Assembly (NCBI GenBank): GCA_949987565.1
Contig: OX465102.1
Span: 29,767,873 to 29,831,872 of the forward strand
DNA length: 64,000 bases
DNA from: Luidia sarsii
Lineage: Eukaryota > Echinodermata > Asteroidea > Paxillosida > Luidiidae
Direction: 5' to 3'
Positions within the stretch are counted from its first letter, which is position 1. The number at the start of each line of letters is the position of its first letter. The notes beneath the pieces were generated by a model. That model was given only the letters and a program-made list of their open reading frames with translations, searched no databases and was not told the DNA's origin. Position numbers and translations under genes: made by a program. Positions 31,101 through 34,389 of the stretch are shown here, piece after piece.

Positions 31101-33877
31101 CGGATGAGAAACAAAGGACAAAGAGTGAAGCTGGTAGGGAGAGATCAAAGGGAAGGGTAAAGAGTAGGGTAGGGATTAGTGAGGGATTAGTAGGGGGGAT
31201 CAAAGAGAGAAGTGTGGAGGAGTGAACACAAAAGAAGGATTATCAGAAAGCTGCATGGTGTTAGTCATTACCCTCCTGGATGTTGAGACCATGTAGTTGA
31301 ACTTGAATAGTCCGAAGACGCTTCATCCACATTTTCTCACTGCTAAGACGGACAGCATTACTACGGTGACCAAGAGATTCTATGCCCAGTACACTTATAT
31401 CTGATATCGAATGATCAGGGAGATTGAAGTGATACCCAACAGGGATGTCCATTTTACCGGTTTTGATTGTAGACCTATGGCCATAGATACGTTTTTTGAG
31501 GGTGTTTTTGGTCTCGCCAACATACTGAACATTGCAAACTCTACAAGAGATGAGGTATATGATGTTTGAGGTAGTGCACGTGATAGAGCCATATGTCGTG
31601 TGGGTAGTTCCAGAAGAATGTCCATTGAAAGAGTCTATTTCCATCTTCTTTTTCTTGTGAGCTTTAAACATTTGGAAGTTATAAACAATTACCATATATA
31701 TGTATAAACTCATTACTGTAAGGAAGCGACACAGGTGGTGTAACTTGTGGGGTTGACGAACGTTTGCTCGCCAGGGGGAGGGAAGGACTCATCTGGGAAG
31801 GGCGACTGCTTGCATGGGTGTGGATGGCTCAATGCATCGTGATCGATTGCATGGGTTATTCCTCCGTTGACCCCAAAAAATAAATCAAATAAAAATATAA
31901 AAACACCTCATCCAACGGGTGAACAAAACTTTCTTAAAGCCCGGTCTCAGATCATCACCACACCAACATGATACTCCTCATTTGAGCTTCTGTACGAAAG
32001 AGATCACATCCCGTACTCAAACATGGAAGAAGAGATTAGAGAACTCTCTAAAGGTGGTGGAAGTTTTGCAAGAGCCCATCAAGAGTGGTCATCCGTCCAC
32101 AGCAGGTTGCATAAGCGTGACTAGTAAAAAGCCTGCGTGAGTGACCCAAAACCAGTGGCCTCTCGCTCACGGCCGATCGCATGACCAAAAGGGGCGAAGC
32201 ATAATAAACAAGATTTATTGCCGGACCTACATGTACTACTCCCTGTTTCTGGGCCAATACAGTACCATATATACAGTGTTGGGTCAATGGTAAAGGTGGG
32301 ATTACTCCAGAAAGTGACCTTACTAGTAACAGCTGTATCTAAGTAACTAGTAACAGCTGCATCTAAGAAAAAGAAAAATTCAGATCTGAGACAACAGAAC
32401 GTAGCTTGATCCATGGTGAATCCAGCACAAATGAAAATGAAATCTCTCCTTGTGTTGTGTGAGTCTTGACTGATGATATACTGATAACAATTTGTCATTA
32501 CTGTGTCAACTTTCAGTTACCTACACAATGCAATACCGTATTTGTGACCCGCTACAGGAAAAGGTGATATAAGTTGCAAAAAATCAAAATCAAGTTATAC
32601 ATGACTGAAAAGCCCACATTGTAAGCTTTGTTTTGGTATATAGCGGAGCTCTATACCGCCTTCCTTTCTCCATGGAGTTAAAATTACAAAAGGTGAGAAA
32701 ACAGTTTTTGAGAAATCTGACTGCTGTGAGGTGTAGGCACGTAAATATCATAGGGACCAACATGTCATAACCACATACATTTTTGTGAATAAAACCTGAA
32801 AGTATTTCAGAAGGGAAACAAATTTCAATTTTTTTACGAAAATTCCAACCTCTCAACATTGAGCGGACAATTGGTGCGACTTATATCTCCTTTTTTTCTG
32901 GAGCGGGTCACCAGGGTTGATATAAATCAGATTTTTAAAATTGAAATCTGATTTATTTGATTTAAATCTGATTATTTGATTTAAATCTGATGTATTTGAT
33001 TTAAATCTGATTTATTAGATTTAAATCTGATTTATTTGATTGAAATCTGATTTATTTGATTGAAATCTGATTTATTTGATTGAAATCTGATTTATTTGAT
33101 TGAAATCTGATTTATTTGATTGAAATCTGATTTATTTGATTACAATCTGATTCATTTGATTGAAATCTGATTTATTTGATTGAAATCCGATTTATTTGAT
33201 TGAAATCCGATTGATTTGATTGAAATCTGATTGATTTGATTGAAATCTGATTGATTTGATTTAAATCAGATTGATTTGATTTAAATCAATTTCGTTTTTT
33301 ATAAAAAAAATTACCATCATGACCACTTGCTTTAAACACCCAACTGAACAACAACATTTAAAATTACAGTACCATCGTGATCATTTGAATGTACCGAAAC
33401 ACAGAAATCCATGAAAATGTTGCCGACTGCCAAGAGCAGTTCAAGCGTACCACATGTGTACTGCTTCCTTCCTAAAATGCTTACAGGTGGGCTATGTGGC
33501 CAAATGACCAAAGACAAAGAGGTTTCATCACTGACTTGTAAGATGTATAGCATACGTCAGGACAGTTGTTGATGTGCAAAGTAAAGTCTTTTAAAGTTCT
33601 TGCAGTAAGATACTGCTTTGCTTGAAAAAAACAAAAAACAACAAGAAGTGATTTTTATGAGTGATTTTTTTTCCCCAGTGATTTAAATCAAACAACCTTG
33701 CGGGTCACATTTAGTATACTTGTGCATGTACATGGTAACCCGTCCTGTTTGATTGTCAAGATGTAAAGCTCTTCTCTTTTTCGTCTTTCTTTGCCCTGTC
33801 TCCAGGCGGAAGTCATCAGGGTATTCGACACCACCAAGCGACCGGAGGGTGCGATCGTCCTCCACGAGAACCGATGA
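290..33877 (+). CDS. ATP8A: P4-ATPase phospholipid flippase, ATP8A type (3' part of gene, 23 exons)
   Basis: Catalytic subunit of a lipid flippase. Family members pair with a CDC50/TMEM30 subunit and move aminophospholipids, mainly phosphatidylserine, from the outer or luminal leaflet to the cytosolic leaflet of Golgi, endosome and plasma membranes. The joined exons give about 824 in-frame codons that align end to end with the last ~830 residues of vertebrate ATP8A1/ATP8A2. In order one sees the M4 PISL motif, catalytic DKTGT, the split SPDEGAL nucleotide-binding segment, KGAD, TGDKQET, GDGANDV, M5-M10, the GYAFS tail motif and a stop. All introns are GT-AG and codon phases match at every junction. 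The actuator domain (DGET) and M1-M3 are upstream of the window. Codon usage is rich in third-position G/C. The ATP8A1 versus ATP8A2 choice is not meaningful for an invertebrate. No polyadenylation signal is obvious close after the stop. Confidence 0.96.
520..1415 (+). repeat. Polypyrimidine minisatellite in intron 1
   Basis: Almost pure C/T on the coding strand. It is built from imperfect copies of units such as CTCCTCAACCCTCCC and CCCCCTCCTCCCTCCCCAT. It runs into the acceptor of exon e2 and so doubles as a giant polypyrimidine tract. The open frames here are low-complexity shadows. Confidence 0.9.
1419..1652 (+). CDS. ATP8A: ATP8A exon e2: catalytic DKTGT and start of N domain
   Basis: 234 nt (78 codons, phase 0 at both ends; acceptor CTCAG, donor GTGAGG). 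It encodes [19 protein letters not shown] followed by KTGTLT. The phosphorylated aspartate codon is GAC at 1515-1517. Between GVVYG and LLENLQNKH the loop is short compared with human ATP8A1. Confidence 0.97.
1686..1933. mobile_element. MITE with CAGGCATGCAACT terminal inverted repeats (copy 1)
   Basis: Inverted termini CAGGCATGCAACT (1686-1698) and AGTTGCATGCCTG (1921-1933) bound a 248-bp non-coding element. A second copy with the same internal blocks (CACCACAGAGCATCTAGAAT, GAAATTTTCCCGGGC) lies at 52835-53254. Degenerate AGTCC/GAGTC repeats follow to about 2065. The superfamily is not assigned. Confidence 0.75.
2530..2700 (+). mobile_element. Degraded Penelope-like terminal repeat, family A (relic)
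   Basis: Two weak copies of the block GAAAGGTCCTGCTAGGATC occur, at about 2557-2575 and 2656-2690. They are divergent, and neither retains the GAAACGTC end. Confidence 0.4.
2707..3367. repeat. 17-bp tandem array (about 39 copies)
   Basis: Unit CTTTTTGAGAGGTAGAC with few substitutions (GAGAGC, GAGGGG, CTCTTT variants). The minus strand is stop-free across the array because a 17-bp unit cycles through all frames, so it reads as a 17-residue peptide repeat. I do not consider that a gene. The array ends about 140 bp before the acceptor of exon e3. Confidence 0.95.
3509..3620 (+). CDS. ATP8A: ATP8A exon e3: N domain
   Basis: 112 nt, beginning in phase 0 after TTTGCAG and ending with one base of a split Asp codon before GTAAGA. 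It encodes [16 protein letters not shown] and YQASSP. It carries the first half of the SPDEGAL nucleotide-binding motif, which is completed in e4. Confidence 0.96.
3795..4105 (+). repeat. Imperfect GAC/GAT/ACA trinucleotide-rich tract in intron 3
   Basis: Irregular GATGAC, GACAAC and ACAGTG triplets extend over about 310 bp. It is low complexity, with open frames on both strands that are shadows. Confidence 0.8.
4186..4268 (+). CDS. ATP8A: ATP8A exon e4: N domain, DEGAL
   Basis: 83 nt after TTCAG, before GTACGT. It completes the Asp codon and encodes [16 protein letters not shown], then [12 protein letters not shown]. It matches DEGALVRAAKQLNFVF of human ATP8A1. Confidence 0.95.
4575..4735 (+). 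mobile_element. Penelope-like terminal repeat relic, family B
   Basis: Contains CGGCCAGAGCATACTGGCCG, a hammerhead stem-II-like hairpin, then GAACGTCGAGTT, the CTCAGGTTCTTTTCAGAA block, and the CACCGCAAACTCTCCTATAT and ACCATGCAAAGCCTTAA blocks. These also occur in the 12.9-13.15 kb palindrome. The CTGATGA core box is damaged (CCGATTGA). Confidence 0.6.
4800..5095 (-). mobile_element. Diverged relative of the TTAA/AGCCCCTACAC MITE family
   Basis: On the minus strand the order of blocks (TTAAAGGCCC end, AACATTGGGAAGATCGGAAA, TACACAGTTTGTAGATGG) parallels the better copies at 30334-30715, 35992-36369 and 54349-54742. Only one end is recognisable. Confidence 0.5.
5092..5562. mobile_element. TTAA-flanked MITE with AGGGTACCTGAAATA inverted repeats
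   Basis: TTAA (5092-5095) is followed by AGGGTACCTGAAATA. The other end reads TATTTCAGGTACCCT before TTAA (5559-5562). The TTAA duplication is typical of piggyBac-type insertions. The interior has no transposase. It abuts the relic to its left. Confidence 0.75.
5740..5789 (+). CDS. ATP8A: ATP8A exon e5: 50-nt N-domain exon
   Basis: 50 nt after TTTCTGCAG, before GTAAGC. It encodes [16 protein letters not shown] plus the first two bases of a Ser codon finished in e6. It matches LGQEERYELLNVLEFTS of ATP8A1. Confidence 0.95.
5962..6049. mobile_element. Head-to-head pair of family A hammerhead-like repeats
   Basis: Inverted copies of GAAAGGTCCTGCTAGGATC are separated by a short AAAAGGTTT spacer, forming a near-perfect palindrome. 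The outer ends read GGAGGGCCTGGCATTTTG and AAAACATCAGACCCTCC. Confidence 0.7.
6386..6430. repeat. (AAT)n microsatellite
   Basis: About 14 AAT repeats with one TAG interruption. Confidence 0.9.
6535..6630 (+). mobile_element. Family A hammerhead-like terminal repeat
   Basis: CTCTGCCTTTGAGAAAGG, TCCTGCTAGGATC, AAAAGTC and AGGCCCACTAAATTTT occur in the order expected for family A. They are followed by the AATAAGCAGTTTGCAACATT tail found with many copies. Confidence 0.7.
6989..7058 (+). CDS. ATP8A: ATP8A exon e6: N domain with KGA
   Basis: 70 nt after CTCAACAG, before GTGAGT. It encodes [15 protein letters not shown] and ILLLCKGA. The lysine of KGA is the conserved nucleotide-contacting residue of P-type ATPases. 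Confidence 0.96.
7180..7225 (+). mobile_element. Family A hammerhead-like repeat (degraded)
   Basis: Reads GAGAAAGGTCCTGATAGGAT, then CCAAAATGTCTGACCCTCC. Confidence 0.6.
7226..8010. other. Intron 6 AT-rich sequence, no recognised feature
   Basis: AT-rich intron with no coding similarity, clear repeats or RNA structure that I can support. Confidence 0.4.
8010..8260 (+). repeat. Dispersed repeat, copy 1
   Basis: Shares ordered blocks with 28265-28510: AAGTTCTGCTTCT, AAAATAGGGTAG, CAATCATATGGAGGCATCTG, TCAAGCCTTAAGGG and AGGGTCGCAGGCTAGAAA. No terminal repeats or coding capacity are visible. It ends about 50 bp before the acceptor of e7. Confidence 0.7.
8313..8397 (+). CDS. ATP8A: ATP8A exon e7: N domain
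   Basis: 85 nt after GTGGCCAG, before GTAGGG. It encodes [20 protein letters not shown] and HLGEFASEG with a split glycine. DSVIYDRL follows the KGA of e6, as in ATP8A1 KGADTVIYDRL. Confidence 0.96.
8398..9170. other. Intron 7, no recognised feature
   Basis: Mixed-composition intron. No gene or repeat is recognised before the AATT microsatellite. Confidence 0.4.
9178..9410 (+). repeat. AATT microsatellite with embedded family A relic
   Basis: TTAA/AATT tandem tracts (9180-9230 and 9380-9400) flank a family A copy. That copy has the GTTGCAAACTGCTTACTGAC leader at about 9249-9268 and GAAAGGTCCTGCTAGGAT, then TGAAACGTCAGGCCCACT, at 9335-9370. Confidence 0.7.
9509..9696 (+). CDS. ATP8A: ATP8A exon e8: end of N domain to hinge
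   Basis: 188 nt after CCCCAAG, before GTGAGT. It encodes [39 protein letters not shown] and IEDKLQN. The P-domain return IEDKLQ is intact. Satellite sequence starts within about ten bases of the donor. Confidence 0.96.
9700..10770. repeat. Satellite of about 131-133 bp, eight copies (intron 8, first block)
   Basis: Units contain GGGGAGAGAGAGCGCGGGGA, a run of C, CTATGGTATGTATGGTAA, CAATGAGGTTTTGCCCTTAC, TCGACGTGATAAACACCGAG and TGCTCAGTGCTTTGCCCAG. The first unit is continuous with the e8 splice donor. Confidence 0.93.
10770..12661. repeat. Palindromic satellite (intron 8, second block)
   Basis: Alternating direct and inverted copies of one core: GGTTTGCCCTTACTCGACGT, GATAAACACTGAATGCTCAG, TGCTTTGCCCGGTGCC, with the reverse form GCACTCAGTGTTTATCACGT. 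They are joined by ATTACATTCTCCTCGACGCA and AACATCATTATATCTATGAT. The core is shared with the first block. The array runs to within about 15 bp of the e9 acceptor. Confidence 0.9.
10900..10971 (+). repeat. 72-nt tRNA-like sequence (SINE head, family 1)
   Basis: A perfect 7-bp acceptor stem is possible (AGCTCGG with CCGAGCT). There is a D arm GTC/GAC, A-box-like TGGTCAAGTGG, a T arm GTGGG/CCCGC around TTCGAAT, and B box GGTTCGAATCC. The anticodon stem has a mismatch, the base before the TAG triplet is C rather than T, and there is no long variable arm as leucine tRNA would need. I therefore call it a SINE or tRNA pseudogene rather than a working tRNA. Relatives are at 13300-13350 and 16383-16424 (minus). 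Confidence 0.65.
12677..12767 (+). CDS. ATP8A: ATP8A exon e9: P domain TGDK
   Basis: 91 nt after TTTTACAG, before GTAGGT. It encodes [19 protein letters not shown], then [12 protein letters not shown] with a split glycine. TGDK is an invariant P-domain/hinge motif. Confidence 0.97.
12880..13150. mobile_element. Head-to-head pair of family B Penelope-like terminal repeats (large palindrome)
   Basis: Two arms of more than 100 bp are reverse complements. The blocks, mirrored on both sides, are AGGAAGGTTTGCGGT, ACACCATGTATCAGGTCTCT, GAAGAGGTATGGTTCTGAAA, AGAACCTGAG, TAACTCGACGTTTCGACCAG and TATGCTCTGGCCGT. The centre lies near 13021-13033. The right arm carries a complete hammerhead core; the left lacks the CTGATGA box. 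Confidence 0.85.
13027..13066 (+). ncRNA. Hammerhead ribozyme motif with intact core
   Basis: In order: stem I strand CTC (13027-13029), core CTGATGA (13030-13036), stem II GGCCAG (13038-13043), loop AGCATA, stem II CTGGTC (13050-13055), core GAAA (13056-13059), minimal stem III AC/GT, cleavage triplet GTC (13061-13063), and stem I strand GAG. All invariant hammerhead bases are present. Stem III is only two base pairs with no loop, so activity would be expected mainly from a dimer, where ACGT can self-pair. Activity is inferred, not shown. Confidence 0.7.
13165..13350. mobile_element. Family B relic joined to tRNA-like SINE fragment
   Basis: GGTTTGCATGGTGGAGAA, GTTTGCGGTGACGCCATGTA, TGGCTCTGAAAAAGAGCC and AACTCAACGTTTCGGTTAAG (minus orientation of the family B end) run directly into GACTAGAAAGCGGGAGGCGC and GGTTTGATTCCTGCCCGAGC, the right half of the family 1 tRNA-like sequence. 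Confidence 0.6.
13350..13680. other. Intron 9 middle section, no recognised feature
   Basis: A 10-bp perfect palindrome arm pair (ACTGGACGTACAG, CTGTACGTCCAGT) sits at about 13365-13395. Otherwise it is an ordinary AT-rich intron. Confidence 0.4.
13681..14028 (+). repeat. 173-bp tandem duplication spanning the 3' splice site of e10
   Basis: Copy 1 starts at 13681 and copy 2 at 13854, both beginning GATTTCAT. Each contains CACTTATGATACAGTGCTGA, CGATAGAGTGATTGTACATG, GCAAACCCTCAACGCATTGT-like sequence, CTTCTCGTCCGCC, a TTTTTTTCTCTCCAG acceptor and the first ~20 bases of exon e10. Copy 1 therefore holds a decoy acceptor (AG at 13833-13834) and an exon stub. Confidence 0.9.
14008..14162 (+). CDS. 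ATP8A: ATP8A exon e10: P domain
   Basis: 155 nt after CTCTCCAG, before GTATTA. It encodes [19 protein letters not shown], then [20 protein letters not shown] and VGLVIDGK, matching the ATP8A1 SCKLL to IIDGK segment. The donor is partly made of the target site of a MITE. Confidence 0.95.
14166..14889. mobile_element. TTAA-flanked MITE with CCACTTCGCGCCGGG ends (copy 1)
   Basis: TTAA (14166-14169) then CCACTTCGCGCCGGG; the other end reads CCCGGCGCGAAGTGG then TTAA (14886-14889). The element is 724 bp and non-coding, with an internal (GT)n run at 14418-14453. A shorter, diverged copy is at 20459-21096. The TTAA duplication suggests mobilisation by a piggyBac-type transposase. It begins at the fourth base of the intron. 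Confidence 0.88.
14418..14453. repeat. (GT)n microsatellite
   Basis: About 18 GT repeats inside the MITE. Confidence 0.95.
14980..15275 (+). repeat. SINE family 2, full-length-like copy
   Basis: The body (AAAAAGCTGCATCCACTTTG, GGGGGTGTGATCCCTGGAGA, CAGTTAATGGTTGAATTGCT, TCTGACTGGCGCCCCCACC) is followed by a tRNA-like part at 15199-15270: CTGGA/TCCAG outer stem, GCTC/GAGC D arm, CTGG/CCAG anticodon stem, GGGTTCAAGTCCC T arm. The tRNA-like part lies at the 3' end of the body in this and other copies. Confidence 0.7.
15400..15465. repeat. (ATT)n microsatellite
   Basis: About 13 ATT repeats, then ATTT repeats. Confidence 0.9.
15470..16180. other. Intron 10 remainder, no recognised feature
   Basis: No coding similarity or repeat family is recognised. 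Confidence 0.4.
16192..16274 (+). CDS. ATP8A: ATP8A exon e11: P domain
   Basis: 83 nt after TTTGACAG, before GTGGGT. It encodes [20 protein letters not shown], then CKAVICC and a split Arg. CKAVICCR is identical to ATP8A1. Confidence 0.96.
16325..16424 (-). repeat. SINE family 1 tRNA-like fragment (minus strand)
   Basis: Reverse complement reads AGCTCGGTGGTCAAGTGGTT, AAGACATCTGCACTC, then a degraded T arm. It matches the 5' half of 10900-10971. Confidence 0.6.
16600..16705 (+). CDS. ATP8A: ATP8A exon e12: GDGAND hinge motif
   Basis: 106 nt after TTTACAG, before GTAAGC. It encodes [19 protein letters not shown], then [23 protein letters not shown] supplies the Mg-coordinating aspartates. ATP8A1 has NDVSMIQ where this has NDVGMIQ. 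Confidence 0.97.
16720..17530 (+). repeat. CT/CCT-rich polypyrimidine tract in intron 12
   Basis: About 800 bp of C/T-rich coding strand with long (CCT)n and CTCCTGCTC runs and a short (ATC)n near 17510-17530. All open frames here are low-complexity shadows. Confidence 0.9.
17574..17762 (+). CDS. ATP8A: ATP8A exon e13: end of P domain and M5
   Basis: 189 nt (63 codons) after CCCTGCAG, before GTAAGA. It encodes [29 protein letters not shown], then the M5 region with [20 protein letters not shown]. It is close to ATP8A1 throughout. Confidence 0.97.
17893..17948 (+). mobile_element. Family A hammerhead-like terminal repeat
   Basis: CTGCCTTTGAGAAAGG, TCCTGCTAGGATCG, AAATGTC, AGGCCCACTAAATT. It directly precedes the 20-bp array. 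Confidence 0.75.
17951..18733. repeat. 20-bp tandem array (about 39 copies)
   Basis: Unit GGACCTAGCCCTAGTCAGTT with GGGCCT, ACCCTAG and CATAG variants, and a higher-order block containing CTTGTCAGGTGGGTTC twice. It ends about 125 bp before exon e14. Confidence 0.95.
18857..18931 (+). CDS. ATP8A: ATP8A exon e14: M6
   Basis: 75 nt after CTCTGTAG, before GTGAGT. It encodes [12 protein letters not shown] and [13 protein letters not shown], matching IWFAFVNGFSGQILFERWC of ATP8A1. Confidence 0.96.
18965..19895 (+). repeat. (CT)n-rich polypyrimidine tract in intron 14
   Basis: Over 900 bp of CT, CTTT and CCCT repeats run into the e15 acceptor. A 435-codon open frame crosses it and continues through e15, but only the exon part is genuine. 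Confidence 0.92.
19904..20026 (+). CDS. ATP8A: ATP8A exon e15: M6-M7 region
   Basis: 123 nt after TTCTGCAG, before GTAAGG. It encodes [18 protein letters not shown], then [20 protein letters not shown]. It matches MFTAMPPLTLGIFER through TSQNALDFNTK. Confidence 0.96.
20174..20262. mobile_element. Head-to-head pair of family A hammerhead-like repeats
   Basis: Left: GGGCCTGATGTTTCGATCCC with AGCAGGAACGTTC (minus). Right: TTTGATGAAAGTCCTGCTAG, AATCAAAACATCAAGCCC (plus). The right copy retains TTGATGA, one base from the hammerhead CTGATGA box. Confidence 0.75.
20330..21125 (-). repeat. SINE family 2 relic split by a MITE
   Basis: Minus-strand SINE blocks (GAGCTAACCAGCCCTTAGCA, GGCCTTCCCAAATACTTGAG, GCCGGTCAGAGGCATT) are interrupted by the MITE at 20459-21096. 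CCGCTAACG follows it, corresponding to the CCATTAACTG of intact copies. Confidence 0.55.
20459..21096. mobile_element. TTAA-flanked MITE (copy 2 of the 14.2-kb element)
   Basis: TTAA then CCACTTCGGTACGGG; it ends CCGGCTCGAAGGGG then TTAA (21093-21096). Shared interior blocks include TTGCTAAA with CAATC, GGCTTTTGTCAAGGGATTAT and CTTGCAATTCATG. 638 bp, non-coding. Confidence 0.82.
21136..21276 (+). CDS. ATP8A: ATP8A exon e16: M7
   Basis: 141 nt after CCCTCAAG, before GTGAGG. It encodes [40 protein letters not shown] and MGNMAYT. KVFWVHCLNGLFHSVILFWF is the ATP8A1 counterpart. Confidence 0.96.
21340..21560 (-). repeat. SINE family 2 (minus strand)
   Basis: Reads TACCAGCACTCTTACCATCT, GAGCTATCCGGCCCTTAGAT, then GCCAGCCAGAAGCAATTCAA, CCATTAACTGCGGTATATCT and GGGGATCACACAAAA: tRNA-like part, then body, in reverse orientation. 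Confidence 0.7.
21774..21830 (+). CDS. ATP8A: ATP8A exon e17: M8
   Basis: 57 nt after CATTGCAG, before GTAAGT. It encodes [19 protein letters not shown], matching FVVITVCLKAGLETSYWTW. Confidence 0.95.
22157..22637. mobile_element. TA-flanked MITE with GGCCRTTCCCACTAC inverted repeats
   Basis: Left end TAGGCCGTTCCCACTAC, right end GTAGTGGGAATGGCCCTA. The subterminal regions contain many copies of AATCGCGATT and ATAAACGCGATTATTT in both orientations, giving extensive foldback. The TA duplication suggests a Tc1/mariner- or PIF-like origin. Confidence 0.8.
22880..23205. repeat. Cluster of SINE family 2 fragments
   Basis: Two minus-strand tRNA-like starts (22900-22955 and 22978-23030: CAGTGCTCTTACCATCTGAA, CTAACCAGCCCTTA) face a plus-strand copy at 23118-23195 (GGCTGGATAGCACAGAGGGT, AAGAGCGCTGGTACGC, AGGTTCAGGCCCCGGTCTAG). 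Confidence 0.65.
23263..23370 (+). CDS. ATP8A: ATP8A exon e18: M9
   Basis: 108 nt after GTCCTGTAG, before GTACGT. It encodes [20 protein letters not shown] and [16 protein letters not shown]. Confidence 0.95.
23863..23951 (+). CDS. ATP8A: ATP8A exon e19: M10
   Basis: 89 nt after GCTGCTAG, before GTAAGT. It encodes [20 protein letters not shown] and ALWRDVAWK plus a split Ala. Confidence 0.94.
24232..24333 (+). CDS. ATP8A: ATP8A exon e20: cytosolic tail
   Basis: 102 nt after CCTTCAG, before GTAAGC. It encodes [34 protein letters not shown], matching IKRTAFKTLVEEVQELEAKS of ATP8A1. Confidence 0.94.
24334..26320. other. Intron 20, first part: mostly unclassified
   Basis: AT-rich sequence without coding similarity. 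One family A hammerhead-like copy is at 25561-25605 (listed separately). The 25700-25990 stretch is more GC-rich but I cannot classify it. Confidence 0.4.
25561..25605 (+). mobile_element. Family A hammerhead-like terminal repeat
   Basis: CTTTCAGAAAGGTCCTGC, TAGGATCGAAACGTC, AGGCCCACTA. Confidence 0.75.
26326..26450. mobile_element. Short foldback element with AGGCCRTGTCCGAA ends
   Basis: Left TTAGGCCATGTCCGAA, right TTCGGACACGGCCTTAG, with further inner pairing of GAGCTACGGCTA and CAAGCCGTAGCTA. About 125 bp, non-coding. Confidence 0.7.
26480..27800. repeat. Tandem repeat array of about 111 bp with diverged flanks
   Basis: Clean units between about 26790 and 27240 have a period of 111-112 bp: TTTCACTGGTATTCAGTGAC, CTACTCTACCATCAATATAC, ATGTGTAGGCATGGTGATGT, AAACCATCTCTTTAAACTTG. 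Diverged units with GTAACCAGTGATCTACCATC extend to about 27800. Confidence 0.9.
28265..28510 (+). repeat. Dispersed repeat, copy 2
   Basis: Same block order as 8010-8260, including CAATCATATGGAGGCATCTG and AGGGTCGCAGGCTAGAAA. Confidence 0.7.
28545..28700. repeat. Dispersed repeat and family B relic
   Basis: GGTCTCCACCATAGGAAGGC with CCACACAGGGTCGTATT recurs at 59215-59280. It is followed by GAAGGTTTGCATGGTGAGAA, TAGCAGGATAATTAGGTTTG and CGGTGACACCGCAAA, a family B block also at 40745-40805. Confidence 0.5.
28893..30030 (+). repeat. C-rich tandem array, unit about 127 bp
   Basis: Unit blocks: CCCAACCCCACTCAGTCCCA, CCCAACCCTGCCCTACTCAA, CCCAACTCAGCGACACAACC, CCACCCTGCCAAATCCAACC, CTATGGCACCCACCCAAGAC. 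G-poor sequence leaves two of the three plus frames open for nearly 300 codons. The unit is not a multiple of three, so the peptides cycle frame, and I do not call a gene. It ends about 40 bp before exon e21. Confidence 0.92.
30068..30159 (+). CDS. ATP8A: ATP8A exon e21: regulatory tail
   Basis: 92 nt after GTTTTGTAG, before GTAAGC. It encodes [20 protein letters not shown] and [11 protein letters not shown], corresponding to TERAQLLKNVFKKNHVNLYR. Spacing and phase fit both neighbours. Confidence 0.88.
30334..30715. mobile_element. TTAA-flanked MITE, AGCCCCTACACAACATT family (copy 1)
   Basis: The right end CCAATGTTGTGTAGGGGCT then TTAA (30712-30715) is intact; the left end TTAAAGGGATAACACAGCAT is diverged. 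The interior (GAGGTCAAAGAATAGCATCC, ATATGCATGAAATAGCACA) matches 35992-36369. Confidence 0.78.
30908..30951 (+). CDS. ATP8A: ATP8A exon e22: 44-nt GYAFS exon
   Basis: 44 nt after GTCCACAG, before GTGAGA. Codons [15 protein letters not shown] match HGYAFSQDENGIVSQ of ATP8A1. GYAFS (GFAFS in yeast Drs2) is the tail motif implicated in autoinhibition. The length is not a multiple of three, so skipping it would shift the frame. Confidence 0.93.
30983..31713 (-). mobile_element. Penelope-like element 3' part: GIY-YIG endonuclease fragment and terminal repeat
   Basis: A minus-strand frame at 31261-31713 (150 codons) contains C-x(10)-C-x2-C around [34 protein letters not shown] and [12 protein letters not shown] then HGLN. 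This is the order of the GIY-YIG nuclease that ends Penelope-like ORFs: IYL/YVG pair, catalytic Arg in LKKR, Glu in SEKMW. Reverse transcriptase is not present upstream. Downstream on the same strand a pyrimidine-rich 3' region leads to a family A hammerhead-like repeat (30990-31045). The fragment is isolated and likely dead. It lies in intron 22, about 30 bp from the e22 donor. Confidence 0.8.
31714..32930. other. Intron 22 middle part, no recognised feature
   Basis: No coding similarity seen. A short duplication of CTAGTAACAGCTG occurs at 32322-32360. Confidence 0.4.
32933..33300. repeat. AT-rich 20-bp tandem array (about 18 copies)
   Basis: Unit TGATTTATTTGATTGAAATC, with TTTAAATC variants at both ends. 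Confidence 0.93.
33806..33877 (+). CDS. ATP8A: ATP8A last coding exon e23
   Basis: 72 nt after CTCCAG, ending TGA at 33875-33877. It encodes [18 protein letters not shown] and LHENR, matching SEVIRAYDTTKQRPDEW then extending it by a few residues. Confidence 0.95.
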   Translation, partial: AEVIRVFDTTKRPEGAIVLHENR

Positions 33878-34280
33878 TTTCTCCTCAAAAAGAAAGAGAG
33901 AGAGAAAGAAAGAGAGAAAGAGCACCCACAGGGAAAGGGTTGGCCACCTGAGTTGTCTGCATAAATGGATGACACACTTTCCACTAAACATTCCGGGGTT
34001 TTGATTTGGGTGTTGTTGTTTTTTTCTTTGGGTCAGTTTATAGTTTCAACATCAGTTACCTTTGGTCAGTGGTAGACCTAGCAGTTTTTCCACTTGGGGT
34101 TTGCCTTTTTTTTCCTGCCAACCAGTGCATTTGTGTAATTGTTCCCCCTCCTCCCTCATTTCTGGATGTAAAACCTTATAGCCGATTTGTACTTAACAGT
34201 GTGTTGGGAGGAGATAGAATTGGGTTTCTTGACGAGGGGCAGTTCTGTTGGATGTTTGACTACTGGGATCAGAGCTTCCA
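33878..34280 (+). other. Probable 3' untranslated region of ATP8A
   Basis: Begins with a GAAAGAGAGAGA purine tract (33890-33925). I see no AATAAA close to the stop, so the transcript end is unknown. Confidence 0.4.
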
Positions 34281-34389
34281 GTGAAGTCACACATCCCAGC
34301 ACGGCTCACCAAGCACACGGTTTTGCCAAGCAACGTGTGTAAGACGTGCGCCAGTGCCTGCGTAATTTGCGCAGTTCTTCGACCGTGCT

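Noticed and set aside
31919..32140. 73-codon frame near the GIY-YIG fragment
   Set aside because: No reverse-transcriptase or other recognisable motif, and on the opposite strand to the endonuclease.
32121..32498. 125-codon minus frame with a Phe/Leu run
   Set aside because: No signal of coding, no homology recognised, and it lies in intron 22.
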